23,907 bases of DNA from Firmicutes bacterium UBA5010 (GCA_002396645.1 DGYI01000072.1:16842-40748); one strand, 5' to 3'; counted from the first letter of the stretch, positions 1 to 7,546 are shown. Notes: a model not told the origin generated them from the letters alone. A program made the numbers and translations.

Positions 1-1
1 G

Positions 2-145
2 CTAACTATCTTAATTTTATATATGGCTGTAAAAAACTGTATTTTAAAAGTTTTCATTTGGATAATGATTGTAGCGGGACTTCTTATTTATCAAAAATAT
101 GCACTTAACTTAGCGGAGTTATTTTATCAGTTGTGGATTCAATAA
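2..145 (+). CDS. C-terminal fragment of a small membrane protein (truncated by window edge)
   Basis: Frame 2 is open from the window edge to a TAA at 143-145 and encodes 47 residues. The middle is hydrophobic (a stretch rich in I, V, L, W and M around residues 14-30), as in one membrane helix, and is followed by a short amphipathic tail ending LWIQ. The other two forward frames are broken or polar. An internal ATG at 23 has no ribosome binding site, so this is more likely the end of a longer gene than a 40-residue protein. It lies 33 bp before the next gene in the same direction, consistent with an operon. The family is not recognised. Confidence 0.4.
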   Translation, partial: LTILILYMAVKNCILKVFIWIMIVAGLLIYQKYALNLAELFYQLWIQ

Positions 146-178
146 ACTCATTAGTATTAATTCGGGGAGGATAAGCTG

Positions 179-559
179 ATGAAAGAAGAAATAATTAAAA
201 AACGCCAAAGAGAAAAAGTTATTATAAGTCTTATGATGAGAATATATTGCTGCGGCAACAAGCATATAGATATTAAAAATAGATTTGTTTCCAAAGCTGA
301 CGCAGAGTTGTGTGATGATTGTTCACAACTTCTTAAATATGCAATTGACAGGACAGATAAATGTCCGTTTATAGAAACGAAAACCTTTTGCAGCAATTGT
401 AAGCTGCATTGTTATCAAAAACATGAAAGTGAAAAAATAAAAAAGGTCATGAGATATGCCGGACCTAGACTACTTCTATATCATCCGATACCGGTAATCA
501 AGCATTTGATAGAATCTAAAAAAGAAAAGAAAAAAGCTAAAGAAGGAAGCGTGGGTTAA
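179..559 (+). CDS. YgbA / 'nitrous oxide-stimulated promoter' family protein
   Basis: This 126-residue soluble basic protein matches the YgbA_NO family (Pfam PF11756). Eight cysteines (24, 25, 45, 48, 62, 71, 74, 78) form a CC, CxxC, CxxCxxxC-type pattern, followed by the family's MRYAGPRLLLYHPI block at about 91-104 and a Lys-rich tail. The E. coli homologue belongs to the nitric-oxide-responsive NsrR regulon; the biochemical role is unknown, and metal binding by the cysteines is inference. GGGGAGG at 164-170 sets the start. The next gene begins one base after the stop, so the two are translationally linked. Confidence 0.85.
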   Translation: MKEEIIKKRQREKVIISLMMRIYCCGNKHIDIKNRFVSKADAELCDDCSQLLKYAIDRTDKCPFIETKTFCSNCKLHCYQKHESEKIKKVMRYAGPRLLLYHPIPVIKHLIESKKEKKKAKEGSVG

Positions 560-560
560 A

Positions 561-941
561 ATGAGAATTTTAAATTTAATATTAGGGCTTATATTTTTAG
601 GAATCGGTGCTGCCGGAGCAGTGCTGCCTTTACTGCCCTCAGCGGTGTTTTTATTAGCAGCTGCGTATTTTTTCGCTAAGAGCTCAAAAAGACTTCATGA
701 TTGGTTTTTATCTACAAATTTGTATAAGAAAAACCTGGAAAGCTACGTTAAAAATCGAGCAATGACAGTTAAAACAAAGGTGAGTATAATATTATCCATA
801 ACATTCACTATGGGTATAGGCTTTATAATGATGCATAAAGTGCCGATAGGAAGAATAATATTATGTATAGTATGGCTTGGTCACATATTATATTTCATAT
901 TTGGAATTAAGACTATTAAAAAGGAAGAAAAAAGAATTTAA
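561..941 (+). CDS. DUF454 (YbaN-like) inner membrane protein
   Basis: The 126-residue protein has the DUF454/YbaN layout. An N-terminal hydrophobic segment contains GLIFLGIGAAGAVLPLLPSA, a Phe/Ala-rich turn leads to AKSSKRLHDW, a conserved basic stretch (KNRAMTVKTK) follows, and two more membrane helices lie at roughly 75-90 and 98-116. The function of the family is unknown. It follows the YgbA gene by one base, whose terminal GGAAGCGTGGG region supplies the ribosome binding site. Pairing with YgbA suggests co-expression, but nothing in the sequence identifies a partner. Confidence 0.85.
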   Translation: MRILNLILGLIFLGIGAAGAVLPLLPSAVFLLAAAYFFAKSSKRLHDWFLSTNLYKKNLESYVKNRAMTVKTKVSIILSITFTMGIGFIMMHKVPIGRIILCIVWLGHILYFIFGIKTIKKEEKRI

Positions 942-943
942 AC

Positions 944-973
944 TTGTTATGCAAATATATTTTGTGATATACT
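944..973 (+). promoter_or_regulatory. Promoter for the DUF368 gene with an 11-bp direct repeat
   Basis: TTGTTA (944-949) and TATACT (968-973) are 18 bp apart. The word CTTGTTATGCA occurs at 943-953, over the -35 box, and again at 977-987, near the expected transcription start. The repeats are one helical-turn multiple apart (34 bp) and look like operator half-sites, although no regulator can be named. Confidence 0.55.
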
Positions 974-1019
974 ATTCTTGTTATGCATAATATTTTATAA
1001 AAAAGAATGGTGAAATAGT

Positions 1020-1808
1020 ATGTTATCTGACATGATAAATGGATTAATTATCGGAGTATCAATGCTTATCCCGGGTGTTAGCGGAGGAACCGTAGCACTG
1101 ATTTGCGGCATATATTATAAACTTATAGCAGCAGTTGATACCTTTTTTGAAAAACCAAAAGAAAATTTCAAATTTTTATTATCCGTTGCAATGGGCGGAA
1201 TTATTGGAATTCTAGTTTTCTCAAAGCTCATATTGCTTACATACAATACATACAAGACGCCAATGGTATATTTGTTCATGGGTGCAGTCCTTGGAAGTAT
1301 ACCCCTGTTGATTAAGTCTGCCGGTGTGAAAAAAATAGACTTAAAAACTATTACATATCCTCTGTTAGGCATAGTAATTGTTTTATTACTTGAATGCCTG
1401 CCTAAAGATTTATTTATCATAAATGCCGATGGTTTGGCAGAATATTTAGTAATATTCTTAATTGGGATTGTTTTAGCTACAGCCTTGGTTCTGCCCGGAA
1501 TAAGCTTTTCGTATATGCTGCTTATTTTAGGCTTGTACGAGCAAACCCTCGGGGCAATAGAAACCGTGAATATTGTTTTTCTGTTTGCAATGGGAACCGG
1601 AGTTTTGTTAGGCATATTCTTAACTGCAAAAATTATACGAATAATACTTAGAAAATATCCAAAACAAACATATCTTGTAATAATAGGCTTTGTAATAGCA
1701 TCAATTAAGGACGTGTTTCCCGGTATTCCATACGGAACAGAATTATTAGTCAGCGCACTGCTTTTGCTTGGAAGCTTCTATACAATATATAAGATATCAA
1801 ATAAATAA
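1020..1808 (+). CDS. DUF368 membrane protein, undecaprenyl-phosphate translocase (PopT) type
   Basis: This is a 262-residue polytopic protein with the DUF368 hallmark near the N-terminus (IPGVSGGTVALICGIY, about residues 17-32). An internal second half-repeat, LPGISFSYMLLILGLY, lies at about 158-173. DUF368 proteins (PopT) recycle the lipid carrier undecaprenyl phosphate across the cytoplasmic membrane for cell-wall synthesis; the assignment here rests on family similarity. The pair of PG(V/I)S motifs in opposed halves fits an inverted-repeat transporter fold. The second copy reads FSY where the first has GGT. The ribosome binding site is weak (AGAATGGTG), but the start matches the beginning of the family domain. 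The gene has its own promoter. Confidence 0.85.
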   Translation: MLSDMINGLIIGVSMLIPGVSGGTVALICGIYYKLIAAVDTFFEKPKENFKFLLSVAMGGIIGILVFSKLILLTYNTYKTPMVYLFMGAVLGSIPLLIKSAGVKKIDLKTITYPLLGIVIVLLLECLPKDLFIINADGLAEYLVIFLIGIVLATALVLPGISFSYMLLILGLYEQTLGAIETVNIVFLFAMGTGVLLGIFLTAKIIRIILRKYPKQTYLVIIGFVIASIKDVFPGIPYGTELLVSALLLLGSFYTIYKISNK

Positions 1809-1816
1809 AAATAAAA

Positions 1817-1903
1817 ACTGATTGTACGTGAAAATCAGATATTATATTAAGATATTAATAGGAATGAGTCCTGTATTAAACCTGAAGCATTCTTTTTGTT
1901 TTT
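1817..1903 (+). terminator. Possible weak terminator after the DUF368 gene
   Basis: A 6-bp hairpin (CTGATT 1817-1822 region with AATCAG near 1833-1838) is followed by a GAATG (1862-1866) / CATTC (1888-1892) pair that runs into TTTTTGTTTTT. The stems are short, so this is only a candidate. Confidence 0.35.
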
Positions 1904-1929
1904 AGGATTAAAAGTTGCTATTTATCTTA

Positions 1930-1957
1930 TTGACAATATAATCTTTTGTGATACAAT
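1930..1957 (+). promoter_or_regulatory. Sigma-A type promoter of the ABC exporter operon
   Basis: TTGACA (1930-1935) and TACAAT (1952-1957) are separated by 16 bp, 36 bp before the start codon of the ATPase gene. Both boxes are near consensus. Confidence 0.75.
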
Positions 1958-1992
1958 ATCTAAGCGGCTGAAATAAAATAAGGAGATATTAA

Positions 1993-2790
1993 ATGATCGA
2001 ACTTAGGAACATTTCAAAAACTTTTAAGGTACATCGGCGAAATGCCGGATTCAAGGAGGCTGCTAAGGCTTTGTTTAAGCGGGAATACGAACTTGTAAAT
2101 GCGCTTGATAATATAAGCTTTAGTATAGCTAAGGGCGAAATGGTAGGCTATATAGGACCTAACGGCGCTGGAAAAAGCAGTACCATAAAAATCATGGGAG
2201 GTATACTTACACCTGATGACGGTACATGCAGTATTAACGGAAGAACACCATGGAAGGACAGAATTAATCATGTAAGAGAAATAGGAGTTGTTTTCGGACA
2301 GCGCTCACAGCTATGGTGGGATGTCCCGGTAATTGATTCCTATGAGCTTTTAAAAGACATCTACAAAGTGCCTGACAAAATTTACAAAGACAATCTTAAC
2401 AACCTTTCCACACTACTAAATATTGAAGACATAATCAGAACACCTGCAAGGCAATTATCACTGGGGCAAAGAATGCGCTGTGAAATAGTTGCATCAGTTT
2501 TACACAACCCACAGATTTTATTTTTAGACGAGCCCACTATAGGACTTGATGCTGTATCAAAATTGGCAGTAAGAGATTTTATCAAAACAATAAACGAAGA
2601 AAAAAAGACTACTGTCATACTTACAACTCACGATATGCAGGATATTGATGCGCTGACAAAGCGGATTGTACTTATCGGAAAAGGACATATACTATTGGAC
2701 GGAACTCTTGACGATTTGAAAGAGCAGTACAAATCTGCCAACTCATTGGATGAAATGGTGGTCAAGCTGTACGAGGAATACAAGATATGA
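1993..2790 (+). CDS. ABC-2 type exporter, ATP-binding subunit (COG4586-like)
   Basis: The 265-residue ATPase has Walker A at 55-64 (GPNGAGKSST), a Q-loop at Q103 followed by the RSQLWWD block typical of the COG4586 group, signature LSLGQR at 155-160, Walker B at 175-181 (ILFLDEP) and the H-loop at H213. A 35-residue N-terminal extension (KVHRRNAGFKEAAKALFKREYE) precedes the core, as is usual in this group. It energises the two membrane proteins encoded next. Related three-gene systems in cyanobacteria export viologens, but the substrate here is unknown. AAGGAG lies 8 bp before the ATG. The gene overlaps the next by four bases (ATGA). Confidence 0.9.
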   Translation: MIELRNISKTFKVHRRNAGFKEAAKALFKREYELVNALDNISFSIAKGEMVGYIGPNGAGKSSTIKIMGGILTPDDGTCSINGRTPWKDRINHVREIGVVFGQRSQLWWDVPVIDSYELLKDIYKVPDKIYKDNLNNLSTLLNIEDIIRTPARQLSLGQRMRCEIVASVLHNPQILFLDEPTIGLDAVSKLAVRDFIKTINEEKKTTVILTTHDMQDIDALTKRIVLIGKGHILLDGTLDDLKEQYKSANSLDEMVVKLYEEYKI

Positions 2791-3590
2791 AAAAGTATAT
2801 TTCATTTTTCAGAATCAGATTTATTAACAGCCTTCAATATAGGGCTGCTGCCTATGCTGGAGTAGCTACACAGTTTTTTTGGGGATTCATGGAGATATTG
2901 ATATTTGCAGCATTTTATAAGTCAAATGCAGATGCTTTCCCTATGAAGTTTCAGGAGCTTAGCTCATATATATGGCTTCAGCAGGCAACTATAGCACTTT
3001 TTTTCATATGGTTTTTAGACAATGATCTTTTTGCCATGATAACAAGCGGTGGGGTTGCATACGAGCTTTGCAGACCTATGGATATATATAATATGTGGTA
3101 CATAAAAAATATGGCAATCAGAGTTTCAAGAACTGTTCTAAGATGTGTTCCGATATTGCTTATAGCGGTATTTTTACCTAAACCATATGGGCTTATAATA
3201 CCTGCAAACTTTAATCTTTTTATATTGTTTATAATCTCGATGATTTTGGCATTCTTAGTAACGATATCATTTTGTATGATAATATATGCGACATCATTTT
3301 TTACTATATCATCAATAGGTATAAGACTTTTTGCTGCATCGATATCAGAATTTTTCGGAGGCTCTATAATACCTTTACCGTTTTTTCCTGAAAAACTTTT
3401 TAATATAATGAGCGTATTGCCTTGGGCGTCAATGCAGAATGTTCCTTTCAGAATTTACAGCGGAAACCTTAGTGGAAATGACGCAATAAATGCAATATTA
3501 TTGCAGTTATTTTGGTTTGTGACTTTAACCGTGATAGGAAAGCTTATGCTAAATAAAGGCTTAAAAAAAGTTGTGGTACAGGGAGGTTGA
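2787..3590 (+). CDS. ABC-2 type exporter permease, COG4587-like
   Basis: This 267-residue protein has about six membrane segments, a basic N-terminus and the block GGVAYELCRPMD at roughly 90-101, which is characteristic of the COG4587 permeases that pair with COG4586 ATPases and COG3694 permeases. It should form one half of the membrane channel. It overlaps the ATPase gene by four bases, with GAGGAATACAAG as the ribosome binding site. The stop codon lies four bases before the start of the partner permease. The exported compound cannot be read from the sequence. Confidence 0.85.
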   Translation: MKKYISFFRIRFINSLQYRAAAYAGVATQFFWGFMEILIFAAFYKSNADAFPMKFQELSSYIWLQQATIALFFIWFLDNDLFAMITSGGVAYELCRPMDIYNMWYIKNMAIRVSRTVLRCVPILLIAVFLPKPYGLIIPANFNLFILFIISMILAFLVTISFCMIIYATSFFTISSIGIRLFAASISEFFGGSIIPLPFFPEKLFNIMSVLPWASMQNVPFRIYSGNLSGNDAINAILLQLFWFVTLTVIGKLMLNKGLKKVVVQGG

Positions 3591-3594
3591 TAGC

Positions 3595-4371
3595 ATGAAG
3601 TTATATATAAAATATCTAAGTATTTATGTAAAAAGTATTATGCAATATAAGACCTCGTTTTTCTTTACAACATTAGGTCAATTTCTAATCTCTTTTTCCG
3701 CATTTTTAGGAATATATTTCATGTTTTACAGATTTAATTCTGTTGAAGGATTTACATACAGCGAGGTGCTCATATGCTTTTCTGTTGTACTTATAGCATT
3801 TTCATTAGCCGAATGTTTTTTTAGAGGTTTTGATACATTCTCGGGAGTAATATCAAACGGAGAGTTTGACAGAATTATGTTAAGACCTAGAAATACAATG
3901 TTTCAGGTTTTGGCATCTAAGCTTGAAATAACAAGGTTAGGCAGACTTTTTCAAGCAGCAGTGATTTTAATATATGCTATTTTTAACTGCGGAGTGATAT
4001 GGACAGTCGACAAGATATTTACCCTTGTTACTATGATAATTGGTGGAACGGCACTTTTTTCAGGACTGTTCATAATCTATGCTTCAATATGCTTTTTCAC
4101 AATAGAAGGGCTTGAATTTATGAATATATTTACAGACGGAGGAAGAGAATACGGAAAATATCCAATGTCAATATATGGAGATTATGTTCTTAAATTTTTC
4201 ACATACATAATTCCTCTTGCCTGTGTTCAGTATTATCCCTTCATGTATCTTATAGGAAGAACAAAAAATGTTTTATACAGCTTAACTCCACTGGCAGCGT
4301 TTATATTCCTTATTCCCTGCCTTATCTTATGGAAAATAGGAGTAAAGCACTACAAATCAACAGGAAGTTAA
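3595..4371 (+). CDS. ABC-2 type exporter permease, COG3694/DUF990-like
   Basis: This 258-residue hydrophobic protein (about six helices) carries FRGFDTFSGVISNGEFDRIMLRP in its first cytoplasmic loop, split over residues ~77-99. That is the DUF990/COG3694 counterpart of the motif in the preceding permease. The longer reading frame begins at 3571, but GGGAGG at 3581-3586 sits correctly for the ATG at 3595, so that start was chosen. With the two upstream genes it completes a heterodimeric exporter. The next 680 bases hold no gene. Confidence 0.85.
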   Translation: MKLYIKYLSIYVKSIMQYKTSFFFTTLGQFLISFSAFLGIYFMFYRFNSVEGFTYSEVLICFSVVLIAFSLAECFFRGFDTFSGVISNGEFDRIMLRPRNTMFQVLASKLEITRLGRLFQAAVILIYAIFNCGVIWTVDKIFTLVTMIIGGTALFSGLFIIYASICFFTIEGLEFMNIFTDGGREYGKYPMSIYGDYVLKFFTYIIPLACVQYYPFMYLIGRTKNVLYSLTPLAAFIFLIPCLILWKIGVKHYKSTGS

Positions 4372-4380
4372 ATATGAATT

Positions 4381-4425
4381 TATCGAAGCAATAGCACGGA
4401 ATTAGTAAGTGCTATTACTTCGATA
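4381..4425. repeat. 17-bp hairpin following the ABC operon
   Basis: The arms at 4381-4397 (TATCGAAGCAATAGCAC) and 4409-4425 differ at one position. The loop is 11 bases. It lies 9 bp after the last permease gene and could help end transcription, although the T-run after it is poor. Confidence 0.7.
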
Positions 4426-4449
4426 TACTTTTGTAACGAATCTAGGTTT

Positions 4450-4559
4450 AGCAAGAAATATAACAAAGTTTTCTGATTCCATTCGCGAGATTTAGCCTGA
4501 TTTGATTAATGAAGCTAAACCACGCTCAAGTCACATAAAACTTTGTTATATTTCTCGCG
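4450..4559. repeat. Double-hairpin repeat element, copy A
   Basis: The outer arms 4454-4472 and 4537-4555 are exact 19-bp complements. Inside, GCGAGATTTAGC (about 4484-4495) partly pairs with GCTAAACCACGC (about 4514-4525). The same architecture and inner words recur in copy B at 4851-4961, with different outer-arm bases. Confidence 0.75.
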
Positions 4560-4570
4560 TGCTTAGCGAC

Positions 4571-4611
4571 GATATCTAAGGAAAAATAAAAGGGATTTTT
4601 CCTTGGATATC
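4571..4611. terminator. 17-bp hairpin with trailing T-run
   Basis: The arms at 4571-4587 (GATATCTAAGGAAAAAT) and 4595-4611 pair with a single G-T. The loop is 7 bases, and CTTTGTTTTT follows. It has terminator form for rightward transcription. As part of the island it may instead be a repeat element. Confidence 0.5.
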
Positions 4612-4673
4612 TTTGTTTTTGGCAGGTTTGATTACTTAGCTTGTAATCAAGCTGAATAGCAGCTTTGCTGCTT

Positions 4674-4698
4674 AAAAAGCTGTCTAAGCCAGCTTTTT
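4674..4698. terminator. 9-bp perfect hairpin ending in T5
   Basis: AAAAAGCTG (4674-4682) and CAGCTTTTT (4690-4698) form a symmetrical hairpin with A-run and T-run ends, so it could act in either direction. Confidence 0.45.
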
Positions 4699-4798
4699 GC
4701 AATAAGAAGCTTATAGCAAATACATAAATATCTATTCAAGCGGATATTCCAATAAACTATGCGTGAAAGCCTAGTAGATAGACTCGCCAATACCAAAG

Positions 4799-4837
4799 AA
4801 AGACAGAGAAAAATCTTTTCCATTTTTCTCTGTCTTT
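4799..4837. repeat. 16-bp perfect hairpin
   Basis: The arms 4799-4814 (AAAGACAGAGAAAAAT) and 4822-4837 are exact complements around a 7-base loop. It is one of the stems in the island. Confidence 0.7.
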
Positions 4838-4850
4838 CGGCGTTATGAAA

Positions 4851-4961
4851 GGCAAACAATATAAGAAGTGTTTATGCGACTTAAGCGAGATTTAGCATCC
4901 TTAAATTAAATCAAGCTAAATCTCGAGATCGGAGTCAGAAACACTTCTTATATTGTTTGCC
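4851..4961. repeat. Double-hairpin repeat element, copy B
   Basis: The outer arms 4851-4873 and 4939-4961 are exact 23-bp complements. The inner arms CGAGATTTAGC (4886-4896) and GCTAAATCTCG (4915-4925) are exact 11-bp complements. The outer arm matches copy A at 16 of 23 positions, and most substitutions are mirrored on the opposite arm, so base pairing has been kept. Confidence 0.75.
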
Positions 4962-5056
4962 ATACCTTAAAATTACAATAAAAGTATATCGAAGCAACAA
5001 CCCTACTAAGCTTTCACTACCAATACTTCAATTATTATACAAGCTAAGTTAAATTT

Positions 5057-5428
5057 CTATTTTCTTTTAGGCACAACTTCCAGCCAATATCCGTCTAAAT
5101 CCTCTATAAAATAAATCCCCATATTAGGATTCTCATAACAAATACATCCCATTTCCTTATGCTTTTGATATGCCGCATCATAATCATCAGTTACAAATGC
5201 TAAATGGTATTCACATTCACCTAAATCATAAGCTTCTTCTCTATCTCTCAGCCAAGTAAGCTCTAAGCTGAAATTTCCTGTTCCATCACCTAAATATACT
5301 ATGATGAAGCTTCCGTCAGCAGCCTCTTTTCTTCTGACTTCCTTTAAACCGAGAGCCTTATCGTAAAACTCCATTGATTTTTCTAAATCCATTACATTAA
5401 AATTAAAATGATTAAATGTAAAATTCAT
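5057..5428 (-). CDS. Glyoxalase I-like VOC family protein
   Basis: The 123-residue protein has the two beta-alpha-beta-beta-beta halves of the vicinal oxygen chelate fold. The four metal ligands of glyoxalase I are in place: H7, E56 (in LEL), H75 (in CEYHLAF) and E117 (in GYWLEVV). The length equals bacterial lactoylglutathione lyases. Whether it isomerises the methylglyoxal hemithioacetal or acts on another thiol adduct cannot be decided, since many Clostridia lack glutathione. AAAGGATG upstream (minus strand) sets the start. It is the only leftward gene here and is divergent from the threonine aldolase gene. Confidence 0.85.
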   Translation of the reverse strand: MNFTFNHFNFNVMDLEKSMEFYDKALGLKEVRRKEAADGSFIIVYLGDGTGNFSLELTWLRDREEAYDLGECEYHLAFVTDDYDAAYQKHKEMGCICYENPNMGIYFIEDLDGYWLEVVPKRK

Positions 5429-5465
5429 AAAAACACATCCTTTTCTTATATTTAACTTATTTATT

Positions 5466-5494
5466 ATAATATTCTCAACATCTTAGCTTTTCAA
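5466..5494 (-). promoter_or_regulatory. Promoter of the VOC gene
   Basis: On the minus strand TTGAAA (5494-5489) and TATTAT (5471-5466) are 17 bp apart, about 40 bp before the VOC start codon. Confidence 0.5.
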
Positions 5495-5571
5495 TACTAT
5501 AAAATTATTATAAATTAAACTCATCTATAGTGCAAGATTCAGAATTAAAATTAATAATTGAATATAAAATA

Positions 5572-5601
5572 TTGCAAACAAATATAAATTAGTGATATAC
5601 T
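5572..5601 (+). promoter_or_regulatory. Extended -10 promoter of the threonine aldolase gene
   Basis: TTGCAA (5572-5577) and TATACT (5596-5601) are 18 bp apart, with TGA immediately before the -10 box (extended -10). The start codon follows at 5641 after GGAGG. Confidence 0.6.
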
Positions 5602-5640
5602 TAAAAAGAAAATTAACACTGTGATTTTTGGAGGATTTTT

Positions 5641-6666
5641 ATGAGATATATAGATTTAAGAAGTGATACCGTTACAGTGCCTACAGAAGAAATGAGACAA
5701 AAAATGGCTACAGCGGCTGTCGGTGATGATGTATATGGTGATGATCCGACGATAAATGAGCTTGAAAAACTTGCGGCACAAATAGTAGGAAAAGAAGCAG
5801 CTTTATTTGTTCCGAGCGGAACATTCGGAAATCAGCTTGCTTTGCTGACTCATACAAGACGCGGAGATGAGGTCATACTTGAGCATAACGCTCATATAGT
5901 TATACATGAAGTTGGAGCAGCTGCGGTTATTGCCGGAGTGCAGCTTAGAACTATACAAGGCAATAATGGAGCTATGGACCCTAAGCTTGTTGAAAAGCAT
6001 ATAAGACCTGATGATATTCATATGCCAAGAACATCTCTTATTTGTGTTGAAGAGGCTCATGGCTGTGGTGCAGTTCTTCCTGTAGAAAACTTAAAATCAA
6101 TAAAAGAAGTAGCCGATAAATATAAACTACCTGTTCATATGGATGGGGCCAGAGTTTTTAATGCAGCGGCATCACTTAAAGTTGATGTCAAAGAAATTAC
6201 TAAGAATTGTGATACAATTATGTTTTGTCTGTCAAAAGGACTTTGTGCACCTGTAGGATCAATGCTTGCAGGAAACAATGAATTTATAGATGCAGCAAGA
6301 AAAAACAGAAAGCTTATGGGCGGAGGCCTTAGACAGGCAGGAATTTTAGCGGCTGCCGGAATTGTTGCATTGGAAAAAATGGTTGGCAGACTTCATATAG
6401 ATCATGAAAATGCTGATTATATGGCTGAAAAACTTTCAGAAATTAAAGGAATTAAGGTTGATTTTTCGAGGAGAGATATAAATCTTGTATTCTTTACGAT
6501 TGAAGAGGGAATGATAGAAGATAAAGTCTTGGTAGATAGCTTCTTTGATTCGGGTATAAAGATAAACGGTATTGAGGACGGAGAATATAGATTTGTAACA
6601 AACAATTGGGTTACAAAAGATGATGTTGATTTTACAGTAAATAAATTGAAGGAATTGCTGAAATAA
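5641..6666 (+). CDS. ltaE: Low-specificity L-threonine aldolase
   Basis: The 341-residue PLP enzyme cleaves L-threonine/allo-threonine to glycine and acetaldehyde. It begins with the family's IDLRSDTVTVPTEEMR and carries GDDVYGDDPTINELE at 28-42. FVPSGTFGNQLAL (57-69) is the phosphate-binding region, E138-H140 (VEEAHG) follows, D168 (MDGAR) contacts the pyridine nitrogen, and K199 in CLSKGL is the Schiff-base lysine. Length and motif spacing match bacterial and Thermotoga enzymes. GGAGG lies 8 bp before the ATG. It has its own promoter, and a hairpin overlaps its stop codon. Whether it is L-specific or low-specificity cannot be told from sequence. Confidence 0.93.
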   Translation: MRYIDLRSDTVTVPTEEMRQKMATAAVGDDVYGDDPTINELEKLAAQIVGKEAALFVPSGTFGNQLALLTHTRRGDEVILEHNAHIVIHEVGAAAVIAGVQLRTIQGNNGAMDPKLVEKHIRPDDIHMPRTSLICVEEAHGCGAVLPVENLKSIKEVADKYKLPVHMDGARVFNAAASLKVDVKEITKNCDTIMFCLSKGLCAPVGSMLAGNNEFIDAARKNRKLMGGGLRQAGILAAAGIVALEKMVGRLHIDHENADYMAEKLSEIKGIKVDFSRRDINLVFFTIEEGMIEDKVLVDSFFDSGIKINGIEDGEYRFVTNNWVTKDDVDFTVNKLKELLK

Positions 6667-6690
6667 ATCCTGATTAAACAGGATTTATTT
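6661..6690. terminator. 12-bp perfect hairpin overlapping the ltaE stop codon
   Basis: AAATAAATCCTG (6661-6672) and CAGGATTTATTT (6679-6690) pair exactly around ATTAAA, and the TAA stop lies in the left arm. The 3' arm is T-rich but no T-run follows, so termination may be incomplete. Confidence 0.6.
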
Positions 6691-6709
6691 CAGTGAAAAA
6701 GTATTTTAT

Positions 6710-7546
6710 ATGTTCGGATATGTAAATATAGACAAAGCAGAGTTGAAATTCAAAGAGTATTATAAATATAAGGGCTATTACTGTGGTCTTTGCATGAATC
6801 TTAAGAAAAATTATTCTCAAATCAGCAGATTAACCTTAAATTACGATATGACCTTTTTAATTTTAATTTTAAGCTCTTTATATGAAGTTGAGGATAGAGC
6901 GGTAAAGAAAAGATGCATCGTACATCCTATAAAAAAACAAATTATTATAGAAAATGAAATAACCGATTATGCTTCAGCTATGAATATCATCTTGGCATAT
7001 TATAATTGCAAGGATAACTGGCTTGATGAAAAGGATTTTAAATCGCTGTTATTTTCAAAAGTCTTGAATTCCGATTATAAAAAAACAGTCAGATTGTATG
7101 AGGAAAAAGAAAAATTTATAAAATCCTCTCTTGAGAATATAATAAAGCTTGAAAATTCAGATACAAGCGATATAGATAGTATTTCCAATGAATTTGGCAA
7201 TCTTATGGGAGAACTGATGGTGTATAAAAATGACCATTGGGAAAAAATATTAAGGAAAATAGGATTTTTTCTTGGAAAATATATTTATATTTTAGATGCA
7301 TACCTTGATATTGAAGAAGATAAAAAAAGCAGTTCGTACAATCCTTTTATAAAGCTGAATTTAGACAATGTAGACGACTATGCCAATGAAATTTTAATGA
7401 TGAATTTATCTTTTCTAAATGAAGAAATTGATAAGCTTCCTTTAATAAAAGATAAAGGAATAATTGATAATATTATATACTCAGGTATAATGAATAAATT
7501 ACGAAAAAGTGCAAAGGACGAGGTAAGAGATGAGAGATCCATATGA
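6710..7546 (+). CDS. DUF5685 family protein
   Basis: This 278-residue, mostly helical, charged protein starts with the family signature: MFGYV, then YKYKGYYCGLCMNLKKNY (about 18-35, with a CxxC-like pair) and SRLTLNYDMTFLILILSSLY (about 39-58). The function is unknown. The first 20 bases upstream contain no Shine-Dalgarno sequence, which is unusual in this window. The start is kept because the family motif begins at residue 1. The gene overlaps the DnaJ gene by 17 bp, so the two are translated together; a role in partnering the J-protein is inference. Confidence 0.8.
   Translation: MFGYVNIDKAELKFKEYYKYKGYYCGLCMNLKKNYSQISRLTLNYDMTFLILILSSLYEVEDRAVKKRCIVHPIKKQIIIENEITDYASAMNIILAYYNCKDNWLDEKDFKSLLFSKVLNSDYKKTVRLYEEKEKFIKSSLENIIKLENSDTSDIDSISNEFGNLMGELMVYKNDHWEKILRKIGFFLGKYIYILDAYLDIEEDKKSSSYNPFIKLNLDNVDDYANEILMMNLSFLNEEIDKLPLIKDKGIIDNIIYSGIMNKLRKSAKDEVRDERSI

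Larger units (their letters stand above)
4381..5017. repeat. Gene-free island of nested and tandem inverted repeats
   Basis: No convincing coding frame lies between 4372 and 5056. Instead there are at least six long hairpins. An outer inverted repeat, CTTCGATATACTTTT at 4418-4432 and its exact complement at 4980-4994, brackets most of the region. A second one (GTGAAAGCCTAGTAG 4763-4777 with 5003-5017, one mismatch) crosses it. The word TATCGAAGCAA is also repeated directly at 4381-4391 and 4987-4997. The organisation resembles stacked miniature repeat elements (MITE/REP-like), but no transposase or target duplication was seen. Confidence 0.7.

Noticed and set aside
1115..1615. 166-codon minus-strand frame opposite the DUF368 gene
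   Set aside because: It is a shadow of a well-recognised membrane protein gene, with no ribosome binding site.
4647..4859. 70-codon reading frame on the minus strand in the hairpin island
   Set aside because: It runs through several perfect hairpins, has no ribosome binding site and no family resemblance; its composition is that of the repeats.
4381..4997. Complete transposon bounded by the TATCGAAG-containing repeats
   Set aside because: No transposase or target-site duplication is visible; only a repeat island can be claimed.
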